From Streptomyces violaceusniger (GTDB lineage: Bacteria > Actinomycetota > Actinomycetes > Streptomycetales > Streptomycetaceae): a stretch of DNA of 64,000 nt. Each line of letters opens with the position of its first letter. Position 1 is the first letter of the stretch. The position numbers and the translations under genes are program-made. The notes beneath the pieces are model-generated. The model searched no databases. It was not told where the DNA came from and was given only the letters and a program-made list of their open reading frames with translations. Shown in pieces: positions 1 through 10,171 of this stretch. The stretch spans positions 62,001-126,000 of the forward strand of contig BJHW01000002.1 of the NCBI GenBank assembly GCA_005405945.1. Direction: 5' to 3'.

Positions 1-645
1 CCACGTCGTCGATCGCGTACCCCCGCTCCCGGACGGCGGCCAGTTCGGCGTGCAACCGCTCGGCGGAGGTGATGGTGGCCGGGGTGCGGGCGGCATGCCC
101 CGTGCTATGACCTGTTCCACCACGGCGTCGGAGGCGTGGGCCAGGAATGCCTTGCCGACGGCGGTGCAGTAGGCGGGCTGCCGGCTGCCGATACGCGAGT
201 GCATGCGCACCGGCTGGGGGCTTTCGACCTTGTCGATGTAGACGATCTCCGGCGGGTCGAAGACGACCAGGTGAACCGTCTCCCCGATGCTCTCGACGAG
301 CTCGTGCAGATGGGGAGCGGCCGTCTCCCGGAAGTCGAGGCGTTCCAGGTAGACCTGGCCGAGCAGGGCGTTCTGGGGGCCCAGCCGGTAGCGCCCGCTG
401 TCGGCGTCCTGGTCCACCAGGCGCACCTCCCGCAGCGGCGCCAGCAGCCGCAGGATGGTGCTCTTGCTCAGGTTCAGGCCCTCGGCCAGGTCGGTGAGCG
501 TCGCGCCGCGCGGATGTCCGCGGTCCTCGGCCAGGAACATCACGATGGACAGCGCCCGGCGCAGCGAGGACGAGGTGTTGCGCCGGGGGCCGGTCGGGGC
601 GGGCCGGTCCTCCTGGCCGCCGTGGGCGGTATCGGGCCCGGGCAT
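1..645 (-). CDS. IclR-family transcriptional regulator (3' end beyond window, frameshifted)
   Basis: The ATG at 645 opens a protein with an N-terminal winged helix (about residues 25-85, with the helix LSKSTILRLLAPL) and the start of the IclR effector domain (ETVHLVVFDPPEIVYIDKVES, then AYCTAVGKAFLAH). These are classic IclR landmarks; the family binds small ligands and controls adjacent catabolic or transport genes. About 215 residues are visible of a usual 250-270, and the C-terminus lies left of base 1. One C appears to be missing near 88-90: the frame is lost after VIARGMPP and resumes as RTPATITSAERLHAELAAVR. It is transcribed away from the amino-acid-type ABC importer starting at 967, so it probably regulates that operon. 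The family call is firm; the effector is unknown. Confidence 0.9.
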   Translation of the reverse strand, partial: MPGPDTAHGGQEDRPAPTGPRRNTSSSLRRALSIVMFLAEDRGHPRGATLTDLAEGLNLSKSTILRLLAPLREVRLVDQDADSGRYRLGPQNALLGQVYLERLDFRETAAPHLHELVESIGETVHLVVFDPPEIVYIDKVESPQPVRMHSRIGSRQPAYCTAVGKAFLAHASDAVVEQVIARGMPPAPRPPSPPPSGCTPNWPPSGSGGTRSTTW

Positions 646-966
646 ACGGTCCTTCCCCCTCCGTCGGGTCCTGGGGCGAGGAGTTGGGGGGCTCCGCGCG
701 GGTGATGCGGGGACGGTAGTCGACTCGGTCCATTTTGCATAGCGGCATCGGATGTCAGGATATGAAATCAGCCATTGACGACCTCTGTCGGCTCGGCTAG
801 CTTATGCGCACCAATTACGGAATTAGATTCTGCATTGCAACATCTCTGAGTTCGGCGATCATCGGCGATCGCGGCTCGTCGATCTTCCTCGCTTTTGCTC
901 CCCGAAGGCTTTCCTCCCCCGAAGCCTTTCCTCCCCGAAGCCTTTCCTCCCGAAGGGAGTCCCACC
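646..966. promoter_or_regulatory. Divergent intergenic region between iclR and the ABC importer
   Basis: This 321-bp stretch must hold both divergent promoters. It contains a short inverted repeat GAATTAGATTC at 820-830, a plausible dimeric-regulator site that could equally be chance, and the tandem repeats at 899-955 listed separately. The ribosome binding site AAGGGAG lies just before the importer ATG at 967. I cannot assign -35/-10 boxes with confidence. Confidence 0.4.
899..955 (+). repeat. Tandem 16-17-bp repeats in the 5' leader of the ABC importer operon
   Basis: Three near-identical units built on CCCCGAAGCCTTTCC start at 899, 915 and 932. A fourth partial copy at 948 merges into the ribosome binding site at about 955-960. 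The repeats produce an in-frame upstream extension of the importer protein (residues like PPKPFLPEAFPPEG), which is leader DNA and not a signal peptide. This supports the start at 967. Confidence 0.7.
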
Positions 967-1803
967 ATGGGACGACGCCCTCATGCCCGCAGGCTGGCCG
1001 CGATCTCCGCGGGCGCCATCGCCGCCACCACCCTGCTCGCCGCCTGCTCCTCGAGCCAGGGTGCGGCCTCCCGGGCGCAGAGCTCCACCCTGCAGAAGGT
1101 GACCCGCGGCGGCACCCTGCGCATCGCCAGCTGTCTGACGTTCCCGCCCTTCGGGTCGACGAACAAGGCCAATCAGCCCGAGGGTTTCGATGTCGACGTC
1201 GCCAAGGCCATGGCCAAGGCGCTGGGCGTCAAGGCGCAGATCGTGGACACCACCTCGGCCAACCGCGTCCCGAATCTGCGTACGCACAAGGTCGACGCCG
1301 TGATCTGCAACTTCACCACCACCGCCGAGCGTGCGAAGCAGGTCGCCTTCAGCGACCCGTACATCGTCGCCGGTGAGGTGCTGATGGTGAAGAAGTCCAG
1401 CGATATCTCCGGCATCAAGGACCTGTCGGGCAAGAAGGTGGCGGTCACCAAGGGCTCCACCAACGGCGCCGCGGTGAAGGAGGGCAACCCGAGGGCGCGG
1501 ATCCAGGAGTACGACACCTCGGCGGCGGCCGTGCTCGCGGTCAAGCAGGGCCAGGCCGACGCCATGGTCGAGGATTCCAACTTCCTCAACTCCCAGGCCA
1601 AGTCGGACCCGTCCCTCAAGGTCACCAAGGACTCGGTCGTACCACTGGAGTACAACGCGATCGGGGTGAGCCAGGGCGACCCGGACTGGCTGCAGTGGAT
1701 CAACACCTGGCTCCGGGAGTTCAACACCTCCGGCCAGAGCGCGGCCCTCTACAAGAAGTGGTTCGGCGTCAAGCCCGTCTACCCGCTCAACCCGTCCTAC
1801 TGA
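967..1803 (+). CDS. Polar-amino-acid-type ABC transporter substrate-binding lipoprotein
   Basis: A secreted, membrane-anchored binding protein of the SBP_bac_3 family (278 residues). The ATG at 967 is preferred because it follows AAGGGAG and gives a proper lipoprotein signal: basic MGRRPHARR, hydrophobic stretch, then lipobox LLAAC. The mature part has the two-lobe periplasmic fold landmarks GTLRIASCLTFPPFG, QPEGFDVDVAKAMAKALG and YIVAGEVLMVKK. Relatives bind glutamate, cystine or other polar amino acids, and occasionally opines or organic acids. It is first in an operon with two permeases and an ATPase; the permease ATG at 1852 follows 48 bp after this stop. The substrate cannot be deduced. 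Confidence 0.92.
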   Translation: MGRRPHARRLAAISAGAIAATTLLAACSSSQGAASRAQSSTLQKVTRGGTLRIASCLTFPPFGSTNKANQPEGFDVDVAKAMAKALGVKAQIVDTTSANRVPNLRTHKVDAVICNFTTTAERAKQVAFSDPYIVAGEVLMVKKSSDISGIKDLSGKKVAVTKGSTNGAAVKEGNPRARIQEYDTSAAAVLAVKQGQADAMVEDSNFLNSQAKSDPSLKVTKDSVVPLEYNAIGVSQGDPDWLQWINTWLREFNTSGQSAALYKKWFGVKPVYPLNPSY

Positions 1804-1851
1804 GCCCTGCCGGGCGGCGGCACCCCAGCCGTCGCCCCGTGGAGGAACCCC

Positions 1852-2591
1852 ATGCTCGCCGACTGGACCTACGCATTCCAGGACTGGCCCACCTATCTCA
1901 GCGCGGCCTGGCTGTCCCTGAAGCTGTCCCTCGCCGCCTTCGCCCTCGCCTGCGCCCTCGGTCTGCTGGGCGCCCTCGCCCGCAGATCGCGTCACGCACT
2001 CGTCCGCGCCCCGGCCGCCGTGTACGTGGAGGTCATCCGCAACACCCCGGTGCTGCTCCAGATGTTCGTCGCCTACTTCGCCCTGCCCTCGGCCGGGCTG
2101 CGGCTCAGCCCCGTACAGGCGGGCATCGCGGCGCTCGGCGTCAACGTCGGCGCGTACCTCACCGAGATCTTCCGGGCCGGAATCCAGGCCGTTCCGCGCG
2201 GCCAGCGCGAGGCCTCCCGCGTGCTGGCCCTCACCCCTTCCGGACCTATCTGCACGTGGTACTCCCGCAGGCCCTGCGCAACGTCTATCCGGCCGTGGTC
2301 AACCAGCTCGTCCAGATCATCCTGGGCTCGTCCCTGCTGTCCGCCATCTCCGTGCCCGAACTCACCGGCACCGCCATGGTGATCAACTCCCGCAACCTGC
2401 TGACCATCCAGGTCTTCGGCATCGCCGCCGTGCTCTATCTGGTGCTCACCAACCTGGTCGTGCTGGTGGCGGGGCTCATCGGCCGCGCGGCCTTCAAACC
2501 GCCGCTGCGCCCGGTCAGCACCCGGCAGTCGGCTCTGGCGGGCCTGCGGACCGCGGCCCGCCGCCTCGTCCTGGTCCGCAAGGAGGCATGA
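1852..2591 (+). CDS. Amino-acid ABC transporter permease 1 (HisM/GlnP type, frameshifted here)
   Basis: An inner-membrane permease of the polar-amino-acid family, with several hydrophobic segments and the ABC-coupling EAA loop (FRAGIQAVPRGQREASRVLALTP). The frame breaks after LALTP at the CCCC run 2234-2237. Adding one C restores FRTYLHVVLPQALRNVYPAV, exactly what the family shows next. The corrected length is about 247 residues, normal for the family. The stop overlaps the next permease start. The loss is probably a base-calling error and not a real null, because it matches many others in this window. Confidence 0.88.
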
Positions 2592-3240
2592 TGGACTGGT
2601 CGGTCATGTGGTCCAACCGGGACCTGTACGGCGCCGGGCTGTGGGCCACCGTCGAGCTCTCCGTGGCGGCCATCGCCACCTGCACCCTGCTCGGCCTGGT
2701 CATCGCGGCCATCCGCACCAGCCGGATCCCCGTCCTGGCCCAGCTCGCCCGCTGCTACCTGGAGGTCTTCCGGGGCACACCCCTGCTGGTCCAGATGCTC
2801 TTCATCTACTTCGGCGCGGTCTACCTCAACATCGGGAACATCACCGTGTTCGGGGCCGCCCTGCTGGCGCTCACCCTCTTCCAGGGCGCGTACGTCGCGG
2901 AGATCTTCCGGGCCGGCATCGAGGCCGTACCGCACGGCCAGTGGGAGGCGTCGCGGGTCCTGGGCCTGACCCGCGCCCAGACCTTCCGCTCGGTCATCCT
3001 CCCCCAGACCCGGTCGATCGTGCTGCCCCGCTGGTCGGCCAGTACCTCTCGCTCGTCAAGGACACCTCGATCGCCGTCGTCATCGGCTACGCCGAACTGC
3101 TCCGCGAGGGCCAGGCCATCGTGGACCGGGTGGGACACCCCGGCGAGACGTACCTGGCGATCGCCGTCCTGTACTTCGTCATCTGTTCCCCGCTGTCGAT
3201 CGTCGTCCGGCGGATGGAGAGAAAGGCCGTGACCGCCTGA
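2591..3240 (+). CDS. Amino-acid ABC transporter permease 2 (frameshifted here)
   Basis: The second permease of the heterodimer, about 217 residues after correction. Of the adjacent ATG codons at 2588 and 2591, the second is better spaced from AAGGAGG at 2580-2586. The EAA loop reads FRAGIEAVPHGQWEASRVLGLT. The frame breaks after RSIVLP at the CCCC run 3026-3029. One added C joins it to PLVGQYLSLVKDTSIAVVIG, the standard membrane segment of this family. The corrected C-terminus ends at the TGA that overlaps the ATPase start. It pairs with the 1852-2591 product to form the channel. Confidence 0.88.
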
Positions 3241-4010
3241 TGATCACCAAATCCCCTACGGAGCGGACCCCCGCCACCACCGCCCAGGTCGCCCTGTCCG
3301 GCGTGCACAAGCGCTTCGGCGAGCTGGAAGTCCTCAAGGGCATCGACATCGAGGTCGGCGCGGGCGAGGTCGTGGTGCTCATCGGAGCCAGCGGCTCCGG
3401 CAAGAGCACCCTGCTGCGGATCATGTGCGACCTGGAACGCGCCGACCGCGGAGAGGTCTGGGTCAATGGAGTTCCCCTGCACGACCGGAAGCGCGCACCC
3501 GAGATCTTCGGCCATGTCGGCATGGTCTTCCAGCAGTTCAACCTGTTCCCGCACCACACCGCGCTGGGCAATGTGACCCTCGCGTTGCGCAAGGTACGCA
3601 AGACCGGCCGCAAGGAGGCCGACGAGCGCGGCCGGGAGGCACTGGCCCGGGTCGGTCTCGCCGAGAAGGCGGCCGCCTATCCGGCCCAGCTGTCCGGCGG
3701 CCAGCAGCAGCGCGTGGCGATCGCCCGCGCGCTCGCCATGGACCCCGCCATCATGTTCTTCGACGAACCCACCTCCGCCCTCGACCCGGAGCTGGTGGGC
3801 GAGGTCACCGGGGTCATGCGGTCCCTGGCCGACGAGGGCATGACCATGGTGGTCGTCACCCACGAGATGCGGTTCGCCCGGGACACCGCCGACCGCGTGG
3901 TCTTCATGGACGGCGGTGTCGTGCTCGAACAGGGCACGCCCGAGCGTGTCTTCGGCAGCCCGACCGAGGCCCGCACCCAGCAGTTCCTGCAGCGGGTCCT
4001 GGACACCTGA
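3240..4010 (+). CDS. Amino-acid ABC transporter ATP-binding protein
   Basis: The ATPase that powers the importer, 256 residues. It shows Walker A GASGSGKST, the Q-loop in MVFQQFNLFPH, signature LSGGQQQRVAIARAL, Walker B IMFFDEPTSALDP and the switch histidine in VVTHEM. The FPH segment after the Q-loop is typical of the GlnQ/HisP group. One small oddity is LRIMCDLE where relatives usually have LRCINRLE. The ATG overlaps the previous TGA, so translation is coupled. It ends 30 bp from the convergent beta-galactosidase stop, leaving little room for a terminator. Confidence 0.96.
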   Translation: MITKSPTERTPATTAQVALSGVHKRFGELEVLKGIDIEVGAGEVVVLIGASGSGKSTLLRIMCDLERADRGEVWVNGVPLHDRKRAPEIFGHVGMVFQQFNLFPHHTALGNVTLALRKVRKTGRKEADERGREALARVGLAEKAAAYPAQLSGGQQQRVAIARALAMDPAIMFFDEPTSALDPELVGEVTGVMRSLADEGMTMVVVTHEMRFARDTADRVVFMDGGVVLEQGTPERVFGSPTEARTQQFLQRVLDT

Positions 4011-4040
4011 CGCCGGGCCGCCGCGCCCGGGACCGCCGGG

Positions 4041-6967
4041 TCAGCCCAGCGGGCTGAAGGTGAAGGAGAACTCCGCCGGGGCCGCGAGCAGCCGGTACGG
4101 CTCCAGCACCCCGGGCCGCAGGACTGGCTGCCGATGCCCTGCTGTCCGTGGTCCAGGTTCACCCACACGGTCTCGTTCGACGGTTCGAGATCCGGTGTGT
4201 GCTCGGCCGCGTCGAGCTGCTCGGTGGTCCAGCGGCGCGCGGTGAACCAGAAGGCCGGCTCGCCCTCGATCCGCACCCCCGAGCCGTCGGACGCGGTCAG
4301 CCGCACCCAGCGGACGTCGATCCGGGCGCCGTTCTCCTGCGGACGGACGTACGGCGTCTGGAGTTCGTCCACCGACAGCGCCCACCGCCCCACGCGCGCG
4401 GCGGCGCGGGTGTCCGGGTACGCCTCGCCGGGGCCGCCGCCGAACCACTCGGCCTCGCCCAGCGCGGCCGGGACCCCGAGCCGCAGGCCCAGGCGCGGCA
4501 GCGGGCAGGTCCACTCGCCCAGAGGGGTGACGGAGACCGCCAGGCTCAGCCGTCCGTCCCCGTCGGCGGTCCAGCGGTGGACCGTCTCCAGGCCGATGTC
4601 CACGGCGGCGGGCGCCACGCGGGTACGGACGGTCAGCGCACCGTCCGGCGTCATCTCCACCGCGTCGGTCCGGTGCCGCATCCGGTGCAGACCGAGCCGG
4701 CGCCAGATCAGCCCCCAGCGCTCGTCCGGCTGCCAGGACGCGCCGTTGTCGTTGTCGGTGGGCGCGCGCCAGACGTCCAGCCGGGGCGGTGCGGTGAGGC
4801 GGAGCCCACCGAGGGACGTCAGGGCGCCGGTGGCCGCGTCGAAGACGCCGGGGCCCAGCACGATCCGGTCGCCGTCGCGGCGCGGCGCCTCCCGGAGGTG
4901 AGGGCGCGCGCCCGGCCGGTGCCGGGCGCGGCGGCGGGGAGCTGGGCCCAGGCCACCGGATGGCCCGCCCCGGCCCACGCCGTCGCGGCCGCGAGCCGCG
5001 CCTCGACCGTCCACCACGCCTCCGCCCCCGCCTCGGCGTCGGGCGGCGCCGGGAGCTTCACAACGGCGGACTCGCCCGGGGGCAGCGGCGGCACCGCCAG
5101 CTCACCCGAGCCGATCGCCTCGCCCTCGGCCTCATAGGTCCAGGAGAAGACGAGGTGGGACAGGTCGGCGAAGTCATGGCCGTTGGTGATCCGGACCGTG
5201 CCGTCGGCCCCGTCGCCCTCGATCCGCACCGGCTCGATGACCTTCTTGTACTCGATCAGGCCGGGGGAGGGGTGCGGTCGGGGAAGACCAGCCCGTCGCA
5301 CACGAAGTTCCCGTCGTGCAGTTCCTCGCCGAAGTCGCCGCCGTACACGTGGTAGAAGCGGCCGTCGGGGGCGCGCCGGGTGAAGCCGTGGTCGATCCAC
5401 TCCCAGACGAAACCGCCCTGGCAGCGCTCATGCTCCTGGAACAGCCGCTGGTACTCGCTCAGCCCGCCGGGGCCGTTGCCCATGGCGTGTGCGTACTCGC
5501 ACTCGATGAACGGCAGCGCCCGGCGCTTCGCGTCCAGCTCCGGATCGCCCCACGGCGGCTCGGTGCGCCGCCCGATCTGGTCGACCTCCTCGTGCGGCGC
5601 GTACATCCGCGAGTAGATGTCGGTGTCGGCGCAGGACAGATCGCCCTCGTAGTGGATCACCCGGGACGGGTCGCGCTCCCGGATCCAGTCGGCCATGGCG
5701 GACAGCCCGCGCCCGGTGCCGCACTCGTTGCCCAGCGACCACATCACCACCGACGGGTGGTTCTTGTCGCGCTCGACCATTCGCTCGGCGCGGTCGAGCA
5801 GCGCCGGGGTCCAGCGGTCGTCGTCCACCGGGTTGTTCCGCCAGTCCAGGTCGACGAAGCCGTGGGTCTCCAGATCGCATTCGTCGATGACCCACAGCCC
5901 CAGCTCGTCGCAGAGCCCGAGGAAGGCCGGATGCGGCGGATAGTGACTGGTGCGCACGGCGTTGATGTTGTGCTGTTTCATCAGCACCAGATCGCGGCGC
6001 GCGGTCGCGAGGTCCACCGCCCGCCCGTTTTCCGGGTGGAACTCATGCCGGTTGACGCCGCGGAAGAGCACCCGCCGGCCGTTGACCTTGAGCAGCCCGT
6101 CCTCGACCACCACGGTACGGAAGCCCACGTGCAGCGAGACGCTCTCGCCCACGGTGGTCAGCCGCGCCTGGTACAGCCGGGGCGTCTCCGCCGTCCACGG
6201 CTCGACGGGGACGGTGGCGCTCTCCCCGGTGGCCAGGTCAAGACCCAGCTCGGGCACGGTGACCCGGCCGCCGGGGTCGGAGTCGATCCGCAGCGTGCCC
6301 TCGCCGGTGGTGTGGTCGTAACTGGCGTGGACGAAGTAGTCGTCGAGCGAGCCCTCGGGGCGGTGCTCGAGCGTCACCTCACGGAAGATCCCGGGCAGCC
6401 ACCACTGGTCCTGGTCCTCGAGATAGGTTCCGGAGGACCACTGGTGCACGCGTACGGCCAGCACGTTGCCCGACGGCTGGAGCAGGCCCCGACCGCGAAC
6501 TCGTGCGGCAGCCGGCTGCCCTTGAAGGTGCCCAGCTCCTCGCCGTTGAGCCAGACCCGGGCGCAGGACTCGACGCCCTCGAAGCGCAGCACCGCGTCCC
6601 CGCCGGCCGGCCAGTCGCCGGGCAGGTCGAAGACGCGCAGATGGTCGCCGGTCGGGTTCTCGTCGGGCACGCGCGGCGGATCCACCGGGAAGGGGTAGCG
6701 CACATTGGTGTAGATCGGTGCCCCGTGGCCGTGCAGCACCCAGTGGCCGGGCACCGGGAGCTCGTCCCAGCCGCGGGCGTCGAAGCCCGGGCGGGCGAAG
6801 GAGTCGTCCTCGGCGGTGGCGGTCGGCGACAGCCGGAACGACCACGTCCCGTTCAGGCTCAGCCGCGCGGCGTCGGAGGATGGGGTCCAGGGGCGGGGCG
6901 GCAGCACCCCCGCGCCGGGGGAGACGTCCTCGTAGTAGGGCAGTGGCGTGTGCTGCGTGGAGCTCAT
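4041..6967 (-). CDS. GH2 beta-galactosidase, LacZ type (four frameshifts here)
   Basis: A cytoplasmic GH2 enzyme hydrolysing terminal beta-galactosides, about 976 residues after correction (E. coli LacZ has 1,024). No signal peptide is seen. In order it has the jelly-roll sugar-binding domain, the TIM barrel with acid/base glutamate in MWSLGNECGTG and nucleophile in PFIECEYAHAMGNG, and the C-terminal small-chain domain (APTDNDNGASW, GGPGEAYPDTRAA). Four single-base losses break it, near 6487-6490, 5263-5272, 4902-4904 and 4109-4115. All are in G/C runs, and each is followed by the expected next residues in another frame. The start at 6967 follows GAGGAG. It is the last gene of the galacto-oligosaccharide operon, 13 bp after the permease at 6981. 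Confidence 0.92.
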
Positions 6968-6980
6968 CGACTCTCCTCGG

Positions 6981-7853
6981 TCAGCCCTTGATACCGGTCT
7001 GTGCGACACCCTGCACCAGCCAGCGCTGGAGGAATACGAAGACCAGGACAAGTGGCAGGATCGATACGGCCGTTGCCATGAAGATCAGGTGGATGTTGAT
7101 GGTCTGTGCGGTCATATAGGAGGACAGCGCGACCTGCACGGTCCATGAACTCTGATCCTGGCCGATGACCAGGGGCCACAGGAAGGCGTTCCAGCCGCTG
7201 ATGAAGGTGATGACCGAGATCGCGGCGAAGAAGTTGAGCGAATTCGGCACCACGATGCGCCAGTACGCGCCCCAGTAGCCGAGCCCGTCCACCCGGGCCG
7301 CCTCCTCCAGCTCCTTGGGGAAGCCGAGGAAGTACTGGCGGAAGAGGAACGCGGTGAACCCGCTGAACAGCCCCGGGATGATCAGACCGCGCAGCGAGGA
7401 GACCCAGCCGAGCGAGGACACCAGCACATAGCTGGGTACGAAGGTCACGGCCGCCGGGACCATCAGGGTGAACAGCACCGCGTACAGCACCTTGTTCGCG
7501 TGCCGGTACGGGATGCGGGCCAGGCCGTACCCCGCCAGGGAGCAGACCAGCAGGGTGCCCAGGGTGTGCAGCACGGCCACCACCGTGGAGTTCCACAGGG
7601 CCTTCGCGAACGGCACCGAGGGGTCGTCGAACAACTCCCTGACGTTCCCCCACTGGAGGTCGGTGGGGAAGAACCGCCAGCTCTCGCCGGTGATGTCCGC
7701 GTCGGTGGACAGGGCGTTGCGGACGATCAGGTAGAAGGGCACGAGGAACAGCACCGTGGCCACGCCGAGGGCGAGGTACAGGCCGGTGTTGCCCATGACC
7801 GAGCGCGCGGAGCGCTTGCGGCCCGTCGTGGGCCCGGGCGTCGTGGCGGTCAC
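6981..7853 (-). CDS. Carbohydrate ABC transporter permease (MalG type)
   Basis: An inner-membrane permease of 290 residues with six predicted membrane segments and the EAA coupling loop EEAARVDGLGYWGAYWRIVVP. It partners with the MalF-type permease upstream; its GTG start overlaps that gene's TGA. No ATPase gene is present, as usual for Streptomyces sugar importers, which share the MsiK ATPase encoded elsewhere (known for the family, not visible here). The substrate is inferred from the neighbouring GH2 and GH30 enzymes as a galacto-oligosaccharide. Confidence 0.93.
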   Translation of the reverse strand: MTATTPGPTTGRKRSARSVMGNTGLYLALGVATVLFLVPFYLIVRNALSTDADITGESWRFFPTDLQWGNVRELFDDPSVPFAKALWNSTVVAVLHTLGTLLVCSLAGYGLARIPYRHANKVLYAVLFTLMVPAAVTFVPSYVLVSSLGWVSSLRGLIIPGLFSGFTAFLFRQYFLGFPKELEEAARVDGLGYWGAYWRIVVPNSLNFFAAISVITFISGWNAFLWPLVIGQDQSSWTVQVALSSYMTAQTINIHLIFMATAVSILPLVLVFVFLQRWLVQGVAQTGIKG

Positions 7854-8833
7854 TTCTCATCGCCCCTTCCGAAGCCGAGGAACCTGCCCTGGGCCAGGGT
7901 CACCAGGGCGATCAGCAGGGCGAGGATCAGGGCGCCCGCGCTGGCGTGGCCGTAGTCCTGGTTGGCGCCGAGGGCCTGGAGATAGAGGTCGACCAGGGGC
8001 GGCCGGCCCCAGGTGGCCCGGCCCTCGTCGAGGATGTTGTAGAACTCGTCGAACGCCTGGTAGGCCGCGATGAGCAGCAGCAGGACGACCGCGACCGAGG
8101 TGGCGCGCAGCTGCGGCAGGGTGATGTGGCGGAACGTCTGCCAGCCGGATTTCGCGCCGTCCACGGCCGCCGCCTCATACAGCTCACGCGGGATGTTCTG
8201 CAGCGCCGCCAGGAAGAGGATCATGTAGAAGCCGCACTGCAGCCACAGCCGGGCGGAGCAGATCACCAGCCAGTACCAGGGCGGATGCGGGGAGGCGAGC
8301 CAGGCGACGGAGTCGATGCCGAACCAGCCCAGCACGGTGTTCATCATCCCGTAGCGCAACCCGTTGAACAGCGACATCTTCCACACCAGCGAGGCCACGA
8401 CGAAGCTGCACGCGGTGGGGAGGAAGAAGACCGACCGGAAGAAGGCCTTCATGAAGCGGATGCGGTGGACCAGCAGCGCGAGGGTGAGGGACAGGGCGTA
8501 GGTGATCGGCACGATGATCGCGGCGAAGATCGTGAAGTTGACGAGGCTGTCCACGAAATCGCCGTCGCCGAGCATATCGGCGTAGTTGCCGAGGCCGACG
8601 AACTCGGTGGGGGTGACGGTGCCCTGGGCGTTGTGCAGGCTCAGCCAGAGGCTCCAGCCGATCGGCACATAGACGAAGACGATCAGCCCGATCAGGAACG
8701 GGCCGGTGAACAGCCAGAAGTTGAGGGTGCGGCCGCGGGAGCCGCCGAGTCCCCGCGGCCGTCGTCGGGCGGGGGCCGCTCCTCGGGGCGCTCGGCCCTT
8801 GGCGGCGCTGTGGGTGGGTGTGGTGGTCGCCAT
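7850..8833 (-). CDS. Carbohydrate ABC transporter permease (MalF type)
   Basis: An inner-membrane permease of 327 residues. The ATG at 8833 opens with a basic proline/arginine-rich cytoplasmic tail (about residues 10-35) before the first membrane helix (FWLFTGPFLIGLIVFVYVP). The EAA loop is LYEAAAVDGAKSGWQTFRHI. An upstream in-frame extension to 9151 overlaps the binding-protein gene and is rejected. It starts 20 bp after the binding-protein stop. Confidence 0.93.
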   Translation of the reverse strand: MATTTPTHSAAKGRAPRGAAPARRRPRGLGGSRGRTLNFWLFTGPFLIGLIVFVYVPIGWSLWLSLHNAQGTVTPTEFVGLGNYADMLGDGDFVDSLVNFTIFAAIIVPITYALSLTLALLVHRIRFMKAFFRSVFFLPTACSFVVASLVWKMSLFNGLRYGMMNTVLGWFGIDSVAWLASPHPPWYWLVICSARLWLQCGFYMILFLAALQNIPRELYEAAAVDGAKSGWQTFRHITLPQLRATSVAVVLLLLIAAYQAFDEFYNILDEGRATWGRPPLVDLYLQALGANQDYGHASAGALILALLIALVTLAQGRFLGFGRGDEK

Positions 8834-8853
8834 GACGGTTCCCGGTCGCCCGC

Positions 8854-10110
8854 CTATCCGAGCTTCTTCAGCGCGCGCTCGATCTTCTTGTCGGCGCTGT
8901 CGAGTTCGGCCTCGGGATTCTTGTTGTCGCGCACCGAATTGACCACCGCGTCGAGCAGGATGTTGAACATCCCCTCGGTCCAGTACGGGTCGTCGAAGAC
9001 ACCGTGGGTGTTGAACAGCTCGACCGCCTCGGCCGCCACCCCGCTCTTGAGCTTGTCCGCCCCGGCGGCGATGCTCTTGCGTGCGGGGATGTGGAAGCCG
9101 TAGTCCAGCGCCCACTCCTGCTGGTACTTCTTCTGGTCGATCCACAGCCATTTGACGAATTCCTTGGCCGCGTCGACGTCCTTGGCCTTGGCGGACACAT
9201 AGGTGGACCAGCCGCCGTTGTAGACCACCTGGCGTCCCTCAGCGCCGGACTTGGGGAAGGGGAAGATCCCGAAGTCGTCGCCGAACGCCTTCTGGATCGC
9301 CGGTATCGCCCATATGCCGCACCATTGGATGGCGCACAGGCCCTGGAGGAAACTGGCCGGGTCCCAGACCTCGGTGGGCGCGCCCAGCAACAGTGACTTG
9401 CTCTTGTAGAGCTCCCGCGCCTTGGTGAGGGTCTCCACGAGGTTGTCGGTGTGGTAGGCGATTCTGTGGTCCGCGTCCAGATAGTGCGGGCCGGTGGACC
9501 ACACCAGCGGCTTGCTGATGGTCTTGAGGTTCTGGCCGATGTACAGCCCCTTGACCTTGCCGCTGGTGAGTTTGTGCGCGGCGTCGATCAGCTCGTCGAA
9601 GGTGGCCGGAGGCTTGACCCCGGCCTTCTCGAAGAGGGACTTGCGGTAGAAGAAGAACTGCGGATCGTCGATCATGCGGATGCCGTAGATCTTCCCGTCC
9701 ACGGAATTCGCCGTGATGTCCTCCGGCAGGAAGTCGTCCTTGACATCGGCGATGATGTCATCGAGCGGAACGATCTGCCGGGAGCGCACCAGCTGGAGAT
9801 CGGGGTGGTATTCGAAGACATCGGGTGCCCCGGATCCCAGCAGGGTGGTGGCCAGTTTCGACTCGTATTCGCCGGGCACCCATTCGATGGTGACCTTGGC
9901 CTTGCCGTAGGCGTCGGCGAACTTCTTCGCGGCCTGCTGGGTGCCCTGCTCTCCGTAGGCGTGGTACATCTGCTTGATCGACTTACCGCCGCCGCCCGAG
10001 CGGCCGGTGTTCGAACCGCAGGCGGCGAGTCCGCCGAGGGCCGCCACTCCGCCCATCGCCCGCAGCACGCCGCGGCGGTCCCAGTCCCTGCCTCTGCTGA
10101 TGTTCGACAT
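8854..10110 (-). CDS. Extracellular sugar-binding lipoprotein of the galacto-oligosaccharide importer
   Basis: A family 1 solute-binding protein of 418 residues. The signal combines a twin arginine (DWDRRGVLRAMGG) with a lipobox (LAAC), so Tat export followed by lipidation is likely. The mature part shows PDVFEYHPDLQLVRSRQIVPLD and a tryptophan/tyrosine-rich C-lobe typical of oligosaccharide binders. It is first in the operon with two permeases and the GH2 enzyme. The promoter carries the palindrome at 10186-10208, plus a distal CebR-like site at 10293-10306. Ligand inference, beta-1,6-galactobiose or similar, rests only on the GH30 and GH2 neighbours. Confidence 0.92.
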   Translation of the reverse strand: MSNISRGRDWDRRGVLRAMGGVAALGGLAACGSNTGRSGGGGKSIKQMYHAYGEQGTQQAAKKFADAYGKAKVTIEWVPGEYESKLATTLLGSGAPDVFEYHPDLQLVRSRQIVPLDDIIADVKDDFLPEDITANSVDGKIYGIRMIDDPQFFFYRKSLFEKAGVKPPATFDELIDAAHKLTSGKVKGLYIGQNLKTISKPLVWSTGPHYLDADHRIAYHTDNLVETLTKARELYKSKSLLLGAPTEVWDPASFLQGLCAIQWCGIWAIPAIQKAFGDDFGIFPFPKSGAEGRQVVYNGGWSTYVSAKAKDVDAAKEFVKWLWIDQKKYQQEWALDYGFHIPARKSIAAGADKLKSGVAAEAVELFNTHGVFDDPYWTEGMFNILLDAVVNSVRDNKNPEAELDSADKKIERALKKLG

Positions 10111-10171
10111 ATGACGTCCTCGTCTCCGTCGCCGCCAGATCCGTCACGTTCCTTGGTGCTGCGGGACGTTA

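Noticed and set aside
1852..3240. Programmed ribosomal frameshifting in the permeases
   Set aside because: The same kind of break occurs in many unrelated genes at ordinary G/C runs without slippery heptamers or downstream pseudoknots; sequencing error explains all more simply.
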